64,000 bases of DNA from Acidimicrobiia bacterium (GCA_009694375.1 SHVB01000003.1:62001-126000), one strand, 5' to 3'; shown: positions 7,995 to 16,668, counted from the stretch's first letter. The notes: generated from the sequence alone by a model not told the origin. Numbers and translations: made by a program.

Positions 7995-8744
7995 CTAGGG
8001 CTCGGTGGGGCCCGTCTGTTTTTCGTTCCGCTCCACCACCATGGAGGCGAGCCGACCGTCCTTCATCGAGATAAACAGGCCCTCTGCCTCGGCGCAGAGC
8101 ACCTCACCGGCCCACAACTCAGCGCGGGTCAGGATCTTCCTACCGTTCACACTCTCCAAGTAACCCACAAAACGAAGTTCCGCTTCGAGCGGAGTGGGAT
8201 GGCGATAGTTGACGGTGAGACGACCGGTCATTCCCGGTGCTCCCGACAGCGACTGGGTTGAGCCCAGCACTTCGTCGAATGCTGCCGCGATGTAGCCGCC
8301 ATGGACACACCCGGGTGGGCCCTCATAGGCAGGGCCGAAGATGGCCCGACCGGCGATGTGGTCTTCCTCCAGCCACAGTTCGAGAGGTGGGGCGAGCGGA
8401 TTGGCCCGGCCCAGCATCGGGCTGTGGTCGAAGAAGGCGAAGGACTCACCCGCGTTAGCCGACTCAGCAAAGCCCTCGTACATCGACTTATGGGAGTAGG
8501 CGATGAACCGCTTCTCGGCCTGCTCAAGATCCTGGGCGACCGCCTCGATGACATCGATCGGCGCGCTCGTCTGCACCATGCGATGCAAGACGCCGCGAAT
8601 ACCATCGGCCACCCGGAACAGGGCCAGGCGACGCGGCGACGGTGGCAGATCCCGCAGCGACTGCATGGCAGCAGGCCACCCAGGGGAGCCACGGGTGACC
8701 GTCCGGTTCGGCGGTGGCGTTTGCCCATCCTTGCTGGCCTCCAT
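7995..8744 (-). CDS. hotdog-fold (PaaI-like) thioesterase
   Basis: A 249-residue protein with a hotdog thioesterase domain in the C-terminal half. The core is PGCVHGGYIAAAFDEVLGS, with the His-Gly-Gly turn followed by Asp/Glu as in PaaI-type acyl-CoA thioesterases. The strands MTGRLTVNYRHPTPLEAELR and RKILTRAELWAGEVLCAEAEGLFI follow. About 100 N-terminal residues are helical and less conserved. It probably hydrolyses acyl-CoA esters. The ATG at 8744 forms a TGATG junction with the stop of the exonuclease III gene, so I prefer it to the TTG one codon earlier. The two genes are likely co-transcribed. Confidence 0.8.
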   Translation of the reverse strand: MEASKDGQTPPPNRTVTRGSPGWPAAMQSLRDLPPSPRRLALFRVADGIRGVLHRMVQTSAPIDVIEAVAQDLEQAEKRFIAYSHKSMYEGFAESANAGESFAFFDHSPMLGRANPLAPPLELWLEEDHIAGRAIFGPAYEGPPGCVHGGYIAAAFDEVLGSTQSLSGAPGMTGRLTVNYRHPTPLEAELRFVGYLESVNGRKILTRAELWAGEVLCAEAEGLFISMKDGRLASMVVERNEKQTGPTEP

Positions 8745-9523
8745 CAAGGATCCACCAACTCCACCACGACCGGCGCATGATCCGACGGCCGTGTGCCCTT
8801 ACGAGCGTTGCGATCGATCAGGGCCCACCGGACTCGATCGGCGAGGCCGGGTGAACCAAGGATCAAATCGATGCGCATGCCGATCCCCTTGTGGAAGTTG
8901 CCGGAGCGGTAGTCCCACCACGAGAACAACCCCTCGTCGTTCGGATAGGCGTCGCGAAACACATCGGTGAGACCCCAGTCCAACAACTTGGTGAGGGCAT
9001 CGCGCTCGGGCCCACTGCCGTGCGTGGCACCGATAAGGCTCGTCGGATCGGCAACGTCTTGATCAGTCGGGGCGATGTTGAAATCACCGCACACCGCGAT
9101 GGGCATCGAGCGATCAGCGGCAACATTGAGGTGGGCGAGCAAGCGCTCCAGCCAGGCCAGTTTATAACGATAGTGATCGTTGTCGAGGGCGCGACCGTTC
9201 GGCACGTAGGCGCTCATCACCCGCACGCCCCCGCAGGTGGCGGTGATGAGACGAGCCTCCGGGTCAGCGGGTTCGCTGTCAGCAAAGCCGGACACCACAT
9301 CATCAAGGCCCACCCGGCTGAGGATGGCCACCCCGTTCCAGCGCCCCTCGCCGTGGTGAGCACTTTCGTAGCCGAGGGCCGAGAAGTCCATCGCAGGAAA
9401 GGCCGTGTCGGCGAGCTTCGTCTCCTGCAGGCAGACCACATCTGGCTCACAGGTCACCAGCCACTCTTCCACCCGCTCCCAGCGAGCCTTGAGCGAATTC
9501 ACATTCCACGTCACCAGTCGCAC
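8744..9523 (-). CDS. xthA: exodeoxyribonuclease III (AP endonuclease)
   Basis: A 259-residue member of the exonuclease III / AP-endonuclease family (EEP fold) in base-excision repair. Motifs are WNVNS (6-10), CLQETKLAD with the metal-binding Glu, SAYVPNGR, CGDFNIAPTDQD, FSWWDYRSGNFHKGIGMRID and the terminal SDHAPVVVEL containing the catalytic Asp-His pair. Length matches the bacterial family (~260-270). The start is GTG, fixed by a TAGGTT hexamer six nt upstream. It heads a two-gene unit with the thioesterase, which overlaps it by one base. Confidence 0.93.
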   Translation of the reverse strand: MRLVTWNVNSLKARWERVEEWLVTCEPDVVCLQETKLADTAFPAMDFSALGYESAHHGEGRWNGVAILSRVGLDDVVSGFADSEPADPEARLITATCGGVRVMSAYVPNGRALDNDHYRYKLAWLERLLAHLNVAADRSMPIAVCGDFNIAPTDQDVADPTSLIGATHGSGPERDALTKLLDWGLTDVFRDAYPNDEGLFSWWDYRSGNFHKGIGMRIDLILGSPGLADRVRWALIDRNARKGTRPSDHAPVVVELVDP

Positions 9524-9535
9524 AAGGTGAACCTA
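9524..9535 (-). promoter_or_regulatory. predicted leaderless -10 element (TAGGTT)
   Basis: Minus-strand TAGGTT (9535-9530) plus 6 nt, then the GTG start of xthA at 9523. No Shine-Dalgarno sequence is needed or seen. Confidence 0.5.
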
Positions 9536-9559
9536 TCCAACCCGGCGAGGCTCCCCAAC

Positions 9560-9602
9560 GTGCAGGGGGGTGGTCCGATCGAATCGAACCACCCCCGTGC
9601 AC
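9560..9602 (-). terminator. long hairpin downstream of the NYN-S1 gene
   Basis: A 15-base arm (9560-9574) and its inverted copy (9588-9602) match at 14 of 15 positions around a 13-nt loop. No T-tract follows on the minus strand, so this would be a U-less stem terminator or an RNA-stabilising hairpin. It separates the RNase gene from xthA. Confidence 0.5.
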
Positions 9603-9635
9603 AAACGCCAACCCCTGCTGACGCAGGGATGTGGG

Positions 9636-10928
9636 TCAGCGGCGCCTGCGGGCCGGAGCCTTACGCGCCACAGCCTTCTTCTTGGCCGGAGCCTTACGCG
9701 CCACAGCCTTCTTCTTGGCCGGAGCCTTGCGCGCCACAGCCTTCTTCTTGGCCGGAGCCTTACGCGCCACAGCCTTCTTCCGGGCCGGAGCCTTGCGCGC
9801 CACAGCCTTCTTCCGGGCCGGAGCCTTACGCGCTACGGCCTTCTTCTTGGCCGGAGCCTTTCGCTTCACTGCTTTTTTTGCAGCTGCCACCTGTGCCTCC
9901 TTATTCATATGGGTTACGGAACCGCTTGCCGAAGCCGTTACAGCGGTGTCTCCCACCGCAACAACGACGACACCAGGTATGGCCAGGTCGACACCGCGGC
10001 GCGGGGTGTCGAACGCACAGACCAAGAACTCATAGGGCTGCCCCATGCTGAGCGCGTCACGGGCGCTGCGGGGTGGCGGGTCGGCCAGGTGAGCCAGCGG
10101 CAAGTAGCACCGCGCTCCGCCGGCCATCACGTAGGCGCCATGAGAGGCGAACCGCTCAACCTCGCCCGACACCAGCGTGCCTACGGGATGGGCGGCCACG
10201 AACTCGATAAAAGGCAGCGCTTCGTTGTACGGCTGGATCGCCGCCGCACTGGCGCTCGTGCCGACGCTCCGCCCACCTTGCGAACGAGAGGTGGGCCTCG
10301 CCGCAACCGTGGCAGCCTTCGCCCCGGCAGCAGCCTTCGCCCCGGCAGCAGCCTTCGCCCCGGCGGCACGACGGGCCGTGTCGTTGGCCCCCCGCTTCGG
10401 CGTCCGCCCCGAGAGCACCTTGGCCGGAGCCTTCTTGGGGGGAGCGGCCTTCGCGGGCACCGGTTTGGCTGCCTTCTTGGCGTCGCTCACCGAACGGCGG
10501 CTGAGGGGGCCCCGCACCGGCGAGCGGTCCATGAATACCCAGCCCACATGCGGTACGGGCTTACCTCCCACGAGACGACCCTGATCGAAGAGCCAGCCGT
10601 ACTGCCCGTGGAACTCTTGGAATGAGTCGTTGGACAGCACCACCGCACCGGCGCGGTCGGCGATCTGCAGCAGGAATGCATCGCCTCGACCGATCACCCC
10701 AGCGGGTGGGGAAATCAATTCACCGGCACTGAGCGCTGCTTCGAATGCGTCGCGTTCCGACGCGTCGATGCGGTTCGGAAAACTTGCGTCGACGATTACG
10801 GTCACCGTCGTAGGCGCGAACTCGTCGACGAAGGAACGCACGGCCTCGTCGAGCTGTTGCAAGCTCGGCAGGGTGCGCCCCTCTGTTGCGAGGTTGGAAC
10901 CGTCGATTGCGACGTGCTTCACTGTCAT
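9636..10928 (-). CDS. NYN-domain ribonuclease with S1 domain and histone-H1-like lysine-rich tail
   Basis: A 430-residue three-part protein. Residues 1-150 are a Zc3h12a/PIN-like NYN RNase domain: HVAIDGSNLATEG, VTVIVDASFP, GRGDAFLLQIADRAGAVVLSND, with the expected Asp cluster. A basic Ala/Lys/Pro linker follows. Around residues 255-340 lies an S1-type RNA-binding barrel (GTLVSGEVERFASHGAYVM through FDTPRRGVDLAI). The last ~80 residues are a H1-like tail of six KKKAVARKAPA-type units. A role in RNA turnover or nucleoid/ribosome-associated RNA cleavage is inferred. The tail should bind nucleic acid non-specifically. The ATG lies in a clearly more AT-rich stretch. Confidence 0.85.
   Translation of the reverse strand: MTVKHVAIDGSNLATEGRTLPSLQQLDEAVRSFVDEFAPTTVTVIVDASFPNRIDASERDAFEAALSAGELISPPAGVIGRGDAFLLQIADRAGAVVLSNDSFQEFHGQYGWLFDQGRLVGGKPVPHVGWVFMDRSPVRGPLSRRSVSDAKKAAKPVPAKAAPPKKAPAKVLSGRTPKRGANDTARRAAGAKAAAGAKAAAGAKAATVAARPTSRSQGGRSVGTSASAAAIQPYNEALPFIEFVAAHPVGTLVSGEVERFASHGAYVMAGGARCYLPLAHLADPPPRSARDALSMGQPYEFLVCAFDTPRRGVDLAIPGVVVVAVGDTAVTASASGSVTHMNKEAQVAAAKKAVKRKAPAKKKAVARKAPARKKAVARKAPARKKAVARKAPAKKKAVARKAPAKKKAVARKAPAKKKAVARKAPARRRR
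9651..9848 (-). repeat. six 33-bp tandem repeats encoding a lysine-rich tail
   Basis: Six contiguous 33-bp units, differing at only a few positions, encode 11-residue (K/R)KKAVARKAPA blocks at the C-terminus of the NYN-S1 protein. Near-identity at DNA level suggests recent expansion or homogenisation. Confidence 0.9.
10312..10365 (-). repeat. three 18-bp tandem repeats in the linker of the NYN-S1 gene
   Basis: Three 18-bp units encode GAKAAA repeats in the basic linker between the NYN and S1 domains. Confidence 0.8.
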
Positions 10929-10983
10929 TTCATTATCAAGTCAAGCAGTTGCGCGTGTTTCACCGGAGGATGGTGCACCAAAT

Positions 10984-11015
10984 CGCGCGAAAAGAACAGG
11001 ATTAACTTTTGCGCG
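10984..11015. promoter_or_regulatory. inverted repeat in the divergent NYN-S1 / M20 intergenic region
   Basis: CGCGCGAAAAG (10984-10994) and CTTTTGCGCG (11006-11015) form a dyad with one bulged base and an 11-nt spacer. It lies between two divergent starts in a comparatively AT-rich patch, so an operator or promoter dyad is possible. No known regulator consensus is recognised. Confidence 0.3.
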
Positions 11016-11036
11016 GTGCGCGATCACGCGCGCCGT

Positions 11037-11050
11037 TAGTGTCACGGCAA
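11037..11050 (+). promoter_or_regulatory. predicted leaderless -10 element (TAGTGT)
   Basis: TAGTGT at 11037-11042, 7 nt, then the ATG of the M20 peptidase. It supports this internal ATG over longer upstream reading. Confidence 0.5.
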
Positions 11051-12372
11051 TGACCAATGAAGTCACCGATCTCCTCCAACATCTCATCCGAAACGCGTGC
11101 GTGAACGACGGCCACGAAACATCCGGTCATGAATTTCGCAGCGCCGATGTACTCGAGTCATACCTCGAAGGAAGCGGCGTCGAGCTTGAGCGTTACGAGC
11201 CCGCACCGGGACGCACGAGCCTCGTCGGTCGGATCGAAGGCAGCGATCCGAACGCCCCCACTCTTCTTCTCATGGGACACACCGACGTCGTCCCGGCGAA
11301 CGCCCAGGGGTGGCGGCACGACCCCTTTGGCGGGGAACTTATCGACGGCGAGGTATGGGGACGCGGGGCCGTCGACATGCTCAACCTCACCGCGTCGATG
11401 GCCGTAGCCACCAAGCACTTGGCGCGGGGTCGTTTTCGACCCAGGGGCACCCTGATCTACCTCGCCGTGGCCGACGAGGAGGCCCTTGGCACGCTCGGGG
11501 CCGAGCACCTCGTGGCCCATGAAGCTGATGCGGTGCGGGCTGACTACGTCATCACCGAGTCCGGCGGCATCCCCATCCCGAGCCCCACGGGGCTAAAATT
11601 TCCCGTCATCGTTGGCGAGAAGGGCAGTTTCTGGGTGACCCTGCGAATCACGGGCACGCCCGGCCACGGATCCCAGCCCTACAAGACAGACAACGCGCTG
11701 GTGACCACGGCGTCGGTGGTGCAGCGGATAGCCGAGTACCAACCCCGTACGGAGATTCACGATATTTGGCGCCGGTTCCTGGAGGGAATGGATTACCCGG
11801 AGGAAATCGTGGGTCCGCTGCTAGACCCCACACGTTTCGTCGAGGCCTGCGACAGCCTCCCGGTGGGCATGGCCCGCCAGTTCCACGCCTGCACGCACAC
11901 TACCTTCGCCCCCACCATCGCCCAAGGCGGAACCAAGATCAACGTCATCCCCGACCGCGTCGAATTACAGATCGACATTCGTACCCTTCCGGGCCAGGGC
12001 AACTCCGAAGTGCGCGCCATGCTCGACGAGGCCCTCGGCGATCTAGCGCCCAAGGTTGAACTCATCACCTTCGCCGATGATCCCTCCACCGCCTCGCCCA
12101 TCGAGACACCACTATGGGACGCGCTCAGCCGTGTAACCGAGCAGTTCTACACCGGTTCAAAGATTGTCCCGTTTATGACCGTCGGGGCCACTGACGCCCG
12201 ATTCTTTCGTCGCCTCGGCACAACGTCGTACGGCTTCGGGTTGTTTTCAGAACACCTCTCGTTTGAGGACTACGGCGCGATGTTCCACGGCGACAACGAA
12301 CGAATCGACGTTGAGTCGCTCCGGCTCAGTACCGCAATGTGGGAAGCCCTGGCGCAGGACATGCTGACATGA
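11050..12372 (+). CDS. M20/M25/M40 family metallopeptidase
   Basis: A 440-residue M20 family di-zinc hydrolase (ArgE/DapE/CPG2 type). Metal ligands are visible in LLLMGHTDVVPA (His), WGRGAVDML (bridging Asp), AVADEEALGTLG (catalytic Glu and ligand Glu) and the C-terminal FGLFSEHLSFEDYGAMFHGDNE (His). The dimerisation lid domain starts near GEKGSFWVTLRITGTPGHGSQP. It removes or hydrolyses an amide-linked group from a small peptide or acyl-amino acid; specificity is not clear. Its stop overlaps the ATG of the HAD hydrolase (ATGA), so the pair is coupled. Confidence 0.87.
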   Translation: MTNEVTDLLQHLIRNACVNDGHETSGHEFRSADVLESYLEGSGVELERYEPAPGRTSLVGRIEGSDPNAPTLLLMGHTDVVPANAQGWRHDPFGGELIDGEVWGRGAVDMLNLTASMAVATKHLARGRFRPRGTLIYLAVADEEALGTLGAEHLVAHEADAVRADYVITESGGIPIPSPTGLKFPVIVGEKGSFWVTLRITGTPGHGSQPYKTDNALVTTASVVQRIAEYQPRTEIHDIWRRFLEGMDYPEEIVGPLLDPTRFVEACDSLPVGMARQFHACTHTTFAPTIAQGGTKINVIPDRVELQIDIRTLPGQGNSEVRAMLDEALGDLAPKVELITFADDPSTASPIETPLWDALSRVTEQFYTGSKIVPFMTVGATDARFFRRLGTTSYGFGLFSEHLSFEDYGAMFHGDNERIDVESLRLSTAMWEALAQDMLT

Positions 12373-13004
12373 GGTTCAAGGCGGTGTTCTTCGACTTCGG
12401 CGGTGTCGTGCTGTCCAGCCCCTTCGAGGCGTTCAACCGCTACGAAACCTCCCGCGGCCTCCCGATCGACTTCATCCGCACCGTGAACGCCACCAACCCG
12501 AACACCAACGCGTGGGCTCGCTTCGAACGAAACGAAGTTCCTTTTGACCAGTTTTGTGATGAGTTCGAAGCGGAATGCCGCGCGGCGGGGCACCCGGTGG
12601 TGGCGCGTGAGGTCCTGCCCCTTCTCGCTGGCGAAATCCGGCCCGCCATGATGCAGGCCATTCGTTGCTGCCGCCCGCGACTCATCACCGCCTGCCTTAC
12701 GAACAACTGGGCCAGGTTCGATGACGGCCCCGCCGATCAGACATCCAGTGGCTCCGCGAAGGCATTGGCCTTGTTTCACCATGTCGTCGAGTCCAGCAAG
12801 GTGGGCGTGCGCAAACCGGACCCCCGCTTTTACGAGTTGGCCTGCGAGACGTGTGCCGTGGAGCCCAGCGAGGTGGTGTTCCTTGACGACCTCGGGGTGA
12901 ACCTGAAACCGGCCGCCGCCCTGGGCATGACCACCATCAAAGTGATCGACCCAAGTGAGGCGCTGCGCCAACTCGAGGATCTGGTGGGCTTCCCCCTGGC
13001 CTGA
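12369..13004 (+). CDS. HAD-superfamily hydrolase (HAD-IA)
   Basis: A 211-residue HAD-IA protein resembling the N-terminal phosphatase-like domain of EPHX2 and ACAD10. Motif I reads FFDFGGVV: the nucleophile Asp is present, but the usual second Asp of DxD is Gly, as in dehalogenase/ACAD10-type members. Motif II is LTNNW, motif III includes SSKVGVRKPDPRFYE (Lys), and motif IV is VFLDDLGVNL. The second Asp normally acts as general acid in phosphatases, so dehalogenase-like or non-classical activity is possible. Translationally coupled to the M20 peptidase. Confidence 0.82.
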   Translation: MRFKAVFFDFGGVVLSSPFEAFNRYETSRGLPIDFIRTVNATNPNTNAWARFERNEVPFDQFCDEFEAECRAAGHPVVAREVLPLLAGEIRPAMMQAIRCCRPRLITACLTNNWARFDDGPADQTSSGSAKALALFHHVVESSKVGVRKPDPRFYELACETCAVEPSEVVFLDDLGVNLKPAAALGMTTIKVIDPSEALRQLEDLVGFPLA

Positions 13005-13040
13005 GGCCCGGGGGCCGACGTTCGGGGCCGGTGTCTCAGG
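13000..13040. terminator. branched hairpin between convergent HAD and kgd genes
   Basis: An outer CCTGA/TCAGG and an inner GGCCC/GGGCC stem overlap the HAD stop codon in the only gap before the convergent kgd gene. It is plausible as a U-less terminator for the plus strand. Confidence 0.35.
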
Positions 13041-13064
13041 AACCCCCCAACCACCCGGTGGCGA

Positions 13065-16000
13065 TCAGGGGAAATCGAGGACCTGGGCCAGGAGCTGGGC
13101 CTGCTCCTGGGCGTGCACGGCGTGGGAACCAGCGGCCGGGCTCCCCGATTCAAACCGTGACACCCGATGGATCGAATGGGTGTCGCCGAACCGGTCCTCG
13201 AGCCGGCCCTTCACAAAGTTCCAGGCGCCCATGTTCTCCGGCTCCTCCTGGAGCCACACCAGGTCCGCAGCTCCGGGGTATCGGGCCACGATGTCGTCGA
13301 GTTGTTCGAACGGCCAGGGATAGAGCTGCTCAACCCGAACCACCGCCACCGGTGCGCCAGTCGCATCACGGGCCGCCATCGCGTCGTGGGCCACCTTCCC
13401 GCAGGCCAGCACCACCCGACGCACCGCCGCCACGTCGGGCACGCCGGGGTCGTCGAGTGTCTCGTGGAACGAGCCCGTGAGGAGCTCTTCCACGGGCGAC
13501 CGCATCACTTTGGCCCGCAACAGAGACTTAGGCGTGAACAGCACGAGCGGTTTACGCACCGAGCGGCGCACCTGGCGTCGCAAGAGGTGGAACAACTGCG
13601 AAGCCTGGGTGACGTTGGCCACTTGGATGTTGTCCTCGGCGCAGAGCGTGAGGAAGCGCTCAATGCGAGCGGAGGAGTGCTCCGGACCCTGGCCTTCGTA
13701 CCCGTGAGGGAGGTACATCACGAGACCAGAGGTCTGGTTCCACTTGTCCTCGGCAGCCACCAGGAACTGGTCGACGATGGTGGAGGCGCCGTTCCAGAAA
13801 TCACCGAACTGTGCTTCCCAGATCACCAGCGACTGCTTGGCCACCACCGAATAGCCGTATTCAAACCCGAGGGCGGCGTACTCCGATAACAGCGAGTCGT
13901 AGATCCAAAACTTCCCGTGCCCGGCACCGAGATGAGCCAACGGCGTGTATTCGTTGCCGTTGGTGCAGTCGATCAGCACGGAGTGACGGTGGCTAAAGGT
14001 GCCCCGTCGAGTGTCCTGGCCTGCGATGCGCAGATCGGTGCCCTCGACGAGGAGGGAGCCGTAGGCCATGGCTTCGGCCAGGGCCCAGTCCACCATCCCT
14101 TCCTGGAACATGGCGTCGCGCGCCTCGAACTGCTTGAGCAGTTTCGGATGAACCTGAAATGATTCCGGGTGGGTGGACAAAGCACCATAAATATTCTCGA
14201 CCATCTCCCGGGCCACCCCAGTGGCGATCGGGGGCAGCACACCCGCCGCCGGCCCGGGGACCTGCGCCATCGCCTCAACCTCCGGCGCCGATTGGCGGGT
14301 CTCTTCCAGGGCCGATTGCAGCCGCCCCTGGAAGTCATCAAGGGCAACCTCAGCCTCTTCCAGGGAAAGTTGGCCCCGCTTCACCAGTGCCTCCGTGAAC
14401 AGTTTCCGCACCGACCGCCGCTCCTGGATCTTGGCGTACATGAGCGGCTGGGTGTAGCTCGGATCATCGCCCTCGTTGTGTCCGTGCCGCCGGTAGCAAA
14501 CGATGTCAACCACCACGTCCTTGCGGAACCGTTGCCGATAGGCAAACGCCAACCGAGCCACTCGCACACAGGCCTCAGGGTCGTCGCCATTTACGTGAAA
14601 AATCGGGGCCTGGATAATCTTGGCCACATCGGTGGAGTAGAAGCCCGATCGAGCCGATTCCGGGGTGGTCGTGAAGCCGATCTGGTTATTCACCACCACG
14701 TGCACGGTGCCGCCCACGCGGTACCCCTTGATGTCGCTCATGTTCAGCGTTTCGGCCACCACGCCTTGGCCGGCGAAGGCGGCGTCGCCATGCATGAGGA
14801 TGGGCAGCACGGAGAACCCCTCGGGTTCGTTGATGGCGTCCTGCATGGCGCGCACCATCCCCACTACCACTGGGTCGACCGCTTCGAGATGACTGGGGTT
14901 GGCGGCGAGCTCGACGGTGATGTCCTCACCGGAGCGGGCCACGAACTTCCCCGACTGGCCGAGGTGGTACTTGACGTCGCCGGAGCCCTGCATCGAATCC
15001 GGATCCACCTGACCCTCGAACTCCTTGAAGATCTGGTCGTAGCTCTTACCCACGATATTGGTGAGCACGTTGAGGCGACCCCGATGAGGCATGCCCACCA
15101 CCGACCCGGCCAGGCCGGCCTCTGCGGCCGCTTCGAGGACCGCATCGAGTACCGGAATAACCGACTCGGCTCCCTCCAGTCCGAACCGCTTTTGCCCCAC
15201 GTACTTGGTGGCGAGAAACTTTTCGAATGCCTCGGCGGCGTTGAGTCGCTCGAGGATGTAGCGCTGGTCGTCGAGATCCAGTTCGGGCGATACACCTTCG
15301 ACCTGCTGCTGGATCCATTCCTGCTCCAACGGGTCCTGGATGTGCATGTACTCGATGCCGATGGTGCGGCAGTAGGCGTCCCGCAGGACGTGCAGGATGT
15401 CGCCCAACGCCAAGCGCTCTCCCCCGGCGAGCCCCCCGGTGAGAAACTCACGGTCGAGATCCCAGATCGTGAGTCCGTAGGTGGCGGGGTCGAGCTCCGA
15501 GGGCATCTCGGGCTCTTTCCACCGAAGCGGATCCAGATCGGCAATGAGGTGCCCACGCACACGATGCACGCGAATGAGGTTGGCCACCGCCATCTGCTTT
15601 TCAAGCATCGACCGATCGCGGTCAATCGGATTGACATCTCGCCGCCATTGCACCGCCTCGTAGGGCACACCCAGGGCCCGAAAGACCTCGTCGTAAAATC
15701 CGTCGACGCCGAGCAGGAGGTCCTCTATCCGCTTCAGGAACAGGCCCGACTCCGCTCCCTGGATGATCCGATGGTCATAGGTGGAACTAATGGTGATGAC
15801 CTTAGAGATGCCCAACTCGGCCAGGGTGACCGGGTCGGCGGCTTTCCACTCCGGGGGATAATCGAGGCTTCCGACGCCCACGATCAGACCTTGGCCCGGC
15901 ATGAGGCGCGGCACCGACTGCTGCGTCCCAATCGTGCCCGGGTTCGTCAGGGTGACGGTGGTGCCCGCGAAATCGTCGGGGCTCAACTTATTGGCGCGCA

Positions 16001-16649
16001 CCTTCCGAATCATCTCTTCGTACGCACCCCAAAATCCTCGGAAGTCAAGACCGCTGGCGTTGCGGACCACCGGCACCAGCAGCGTGCGGCTTCCATCACT
16101 CTTTTGAAGGTCTACGGCGATCCCCAGGCTCACATTCTCGTGGCGCACGACGCGAGGATTGCCATCGGCATCTTCCCGGTAGGAGGCGTTCATCACCGGA
16201 GCGGTGTCATTGATGGCCTTCACCACGGCATAGCCGATCAGGTGCGTAAAGGACACCTTCCCGCCCCGGGTCCGGCCGAGGTATCCGTTGATGATTCGGC
16301 GATTTACTTCGAGAAGCTTGGCCGGGACAGCCCGAAAACTGGTAGCGGTGGGCACCCCGAGGCTGGCCTCCATGTTCGCCACAATCCGCGCCGCGGCCCC
16401 TCGGAGGGGCTCACCGACAGACACCGGGGTCGCCGCGGGTGTTGCCGGAACGGCCACAACAGGCAAGGGGGAAGCGGCGGTCGCCTGTGGATCGGCGTCG
16501 CGGCGGTAGTCGAGGAAGAAGTCTTGCCAACTTTCACTTACCGAGGTCGGATCGATGAGGTACTGCTCGTGCATCTCATCGACGAGCCAAGCATTAGGAC
16601 CCAGCGCACTTGCTGAAGGGTTACCCGAGGAAGGAAGTTCAGGAGCCAC
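13065..16649 (-). CDS. kgd: multifunctional 2-oxoglutarate metabolism enzyme (2-oxoglutarate decarboxylase/dehydrogenase E1-E2 fusion)
   Basis: About 1194 residues, the actinobacterial E1o with a fused acyltransferase domain. The N-terminal E1 helix WLVDEMHEQYLIDPTSVSESW is followed by an Ala/Pro linker. Next comes the 2-oxoacid acyltransferase domain ending STYDHRIIQGAESG (catalytic His), then the thiamine-diphosphate E1 core (GMPHRGRLNVL, HGDAAFAGQGVV, VVVNNQIGFTT) and the transketolase-like C-terminal third. It feeds 2-oxoglutarate into the TCA cycle or succinic semialdehyde, working with E2/E3 partners elsewhere. I set a GTG start 19 nt after the CysQ-like stop; the longer reading overlaps that gene. 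Length matches mycobacterial Kgd (~1230). Confidence 0.93.
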   Translation of the reverse strand: MAPELPSSGNPSASALGPNAWLVDEMHEQYLIDPTSVSESWQDFFLDYRRDADPQATAASPLPVVAVPATPAATPVSVGEPLRGAAARIVANMEASLGVPTATSFRAVPAKLLEVNRRIINGYLGRTRGGKVSFTHLIGYAVVKAINDTAPVMNASYREDADGNPRVVRHENVSLGIAVDLQKSDGSRTLLVPVVRNASGLDFRGFWGAYEEMIRKVRANKLSPDDFAGTTVTLTNPGTIGTQQSVPRLMPGQGLIVGVGSLDYPPEWKAADPVTLAELGISKVITISSTYDHRIIQGAESGLFLKRIEDLLLGVDGFYDEVFRALGVPYEAVQWRRDVNPIDRDRSMLEKQMAVANLIRVHRVRGHLIADLDPLRWKEPEMPSELDPATYGLTIWDLDREFLTGGLAGGERLALGDILHVLRDAYCRTIGIEYMHIQDPLEQEWIQQQVEGVSPELDLDDQRYILERLNAAEAFEKFLATKYVGQKRFGLEGAESVIPVLDAVLEAAAEAGLAGSVVGMPHRGRLNVLTNIVGKSYDQIFKEFEGQVDPDSMQGSGDVKYHLGQSGKFVARSGEDITVELAANPSHLEAVDPVVVGMVRAMQDAINEPEGFSVLPILMHGDAAFAGQGVVAETLNMSDIKGYRVGGTVHVVVNNQIGFTTTPESARSGFYSTDVAKIIQAPIFHVNGDDPEACVRVARLAFAYRQRFRKDVVVDIVCYRRHGHNEGDDPSYTQPLMYAKIQERRSVRKLFTEALVKRGQLSLEEAEVALDDFQGRLQSALEETRQSAPEVEAMAQVPGPAAGVLPPIATGVAREMVENIYGALSTHPESFQVHPKLLKQFEARDAMFQEGMVDWALAEAMAYGSLLVEGTDLRIAGQDTRRGTFSHRHSVLIDCTNGNEYTPLAHLGAGHGKFWIYDSLLSEYAALGFEYGYSVVAKQSLVIWEAQFGDFWNGASTIVDQFLVAAEDKWNQTSGLVMYLPHGYEGQGPEHSSARIERFLTLCAEDNIQVANVTQASQLFHLLRRQVRRSVRKPLVLFTPKSLLRAKVMRSPVEELLTGSFHETLDDPGVPDVAAVRRVVLACGKVAHDAMAARDATGAPVAVVRVEQLYPWPFEQLDDIVARYPGAADLVWLQEEPENMGAWNFVKGRLEDRFGDTHSIHRVSRFESGSPAAGSHAVHAQEQAQLLAQVLDFP

Positions 16650-16668
16650 TCCAGGGAGCGTAGCGGCG

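Noticed and set aside
9651-9848. CRISPR-like direct repeats
   Set aside because: The 33-bp units are contiguous with no unique spacers, encode an in-frame protein tail, and no cas genes lie nearby.
9570-10625. A 351-codon plus-strand frame with Arg/Ser/Leu repeats (RSLTRHSLL pattern)
   Set aside because: It is the antisense reading of the lysine-rich repeats of the NYN-S1 gene and carries no domain.
14169-16616. An 815-codon open frame on the plus strand antisense to kgd
   Set aside because: It is composed of His/Gly/Val-rich sequence with no recognisable domain, while the minus strand has a complete kgd. Long antisense frames are common in GC-rich genes.
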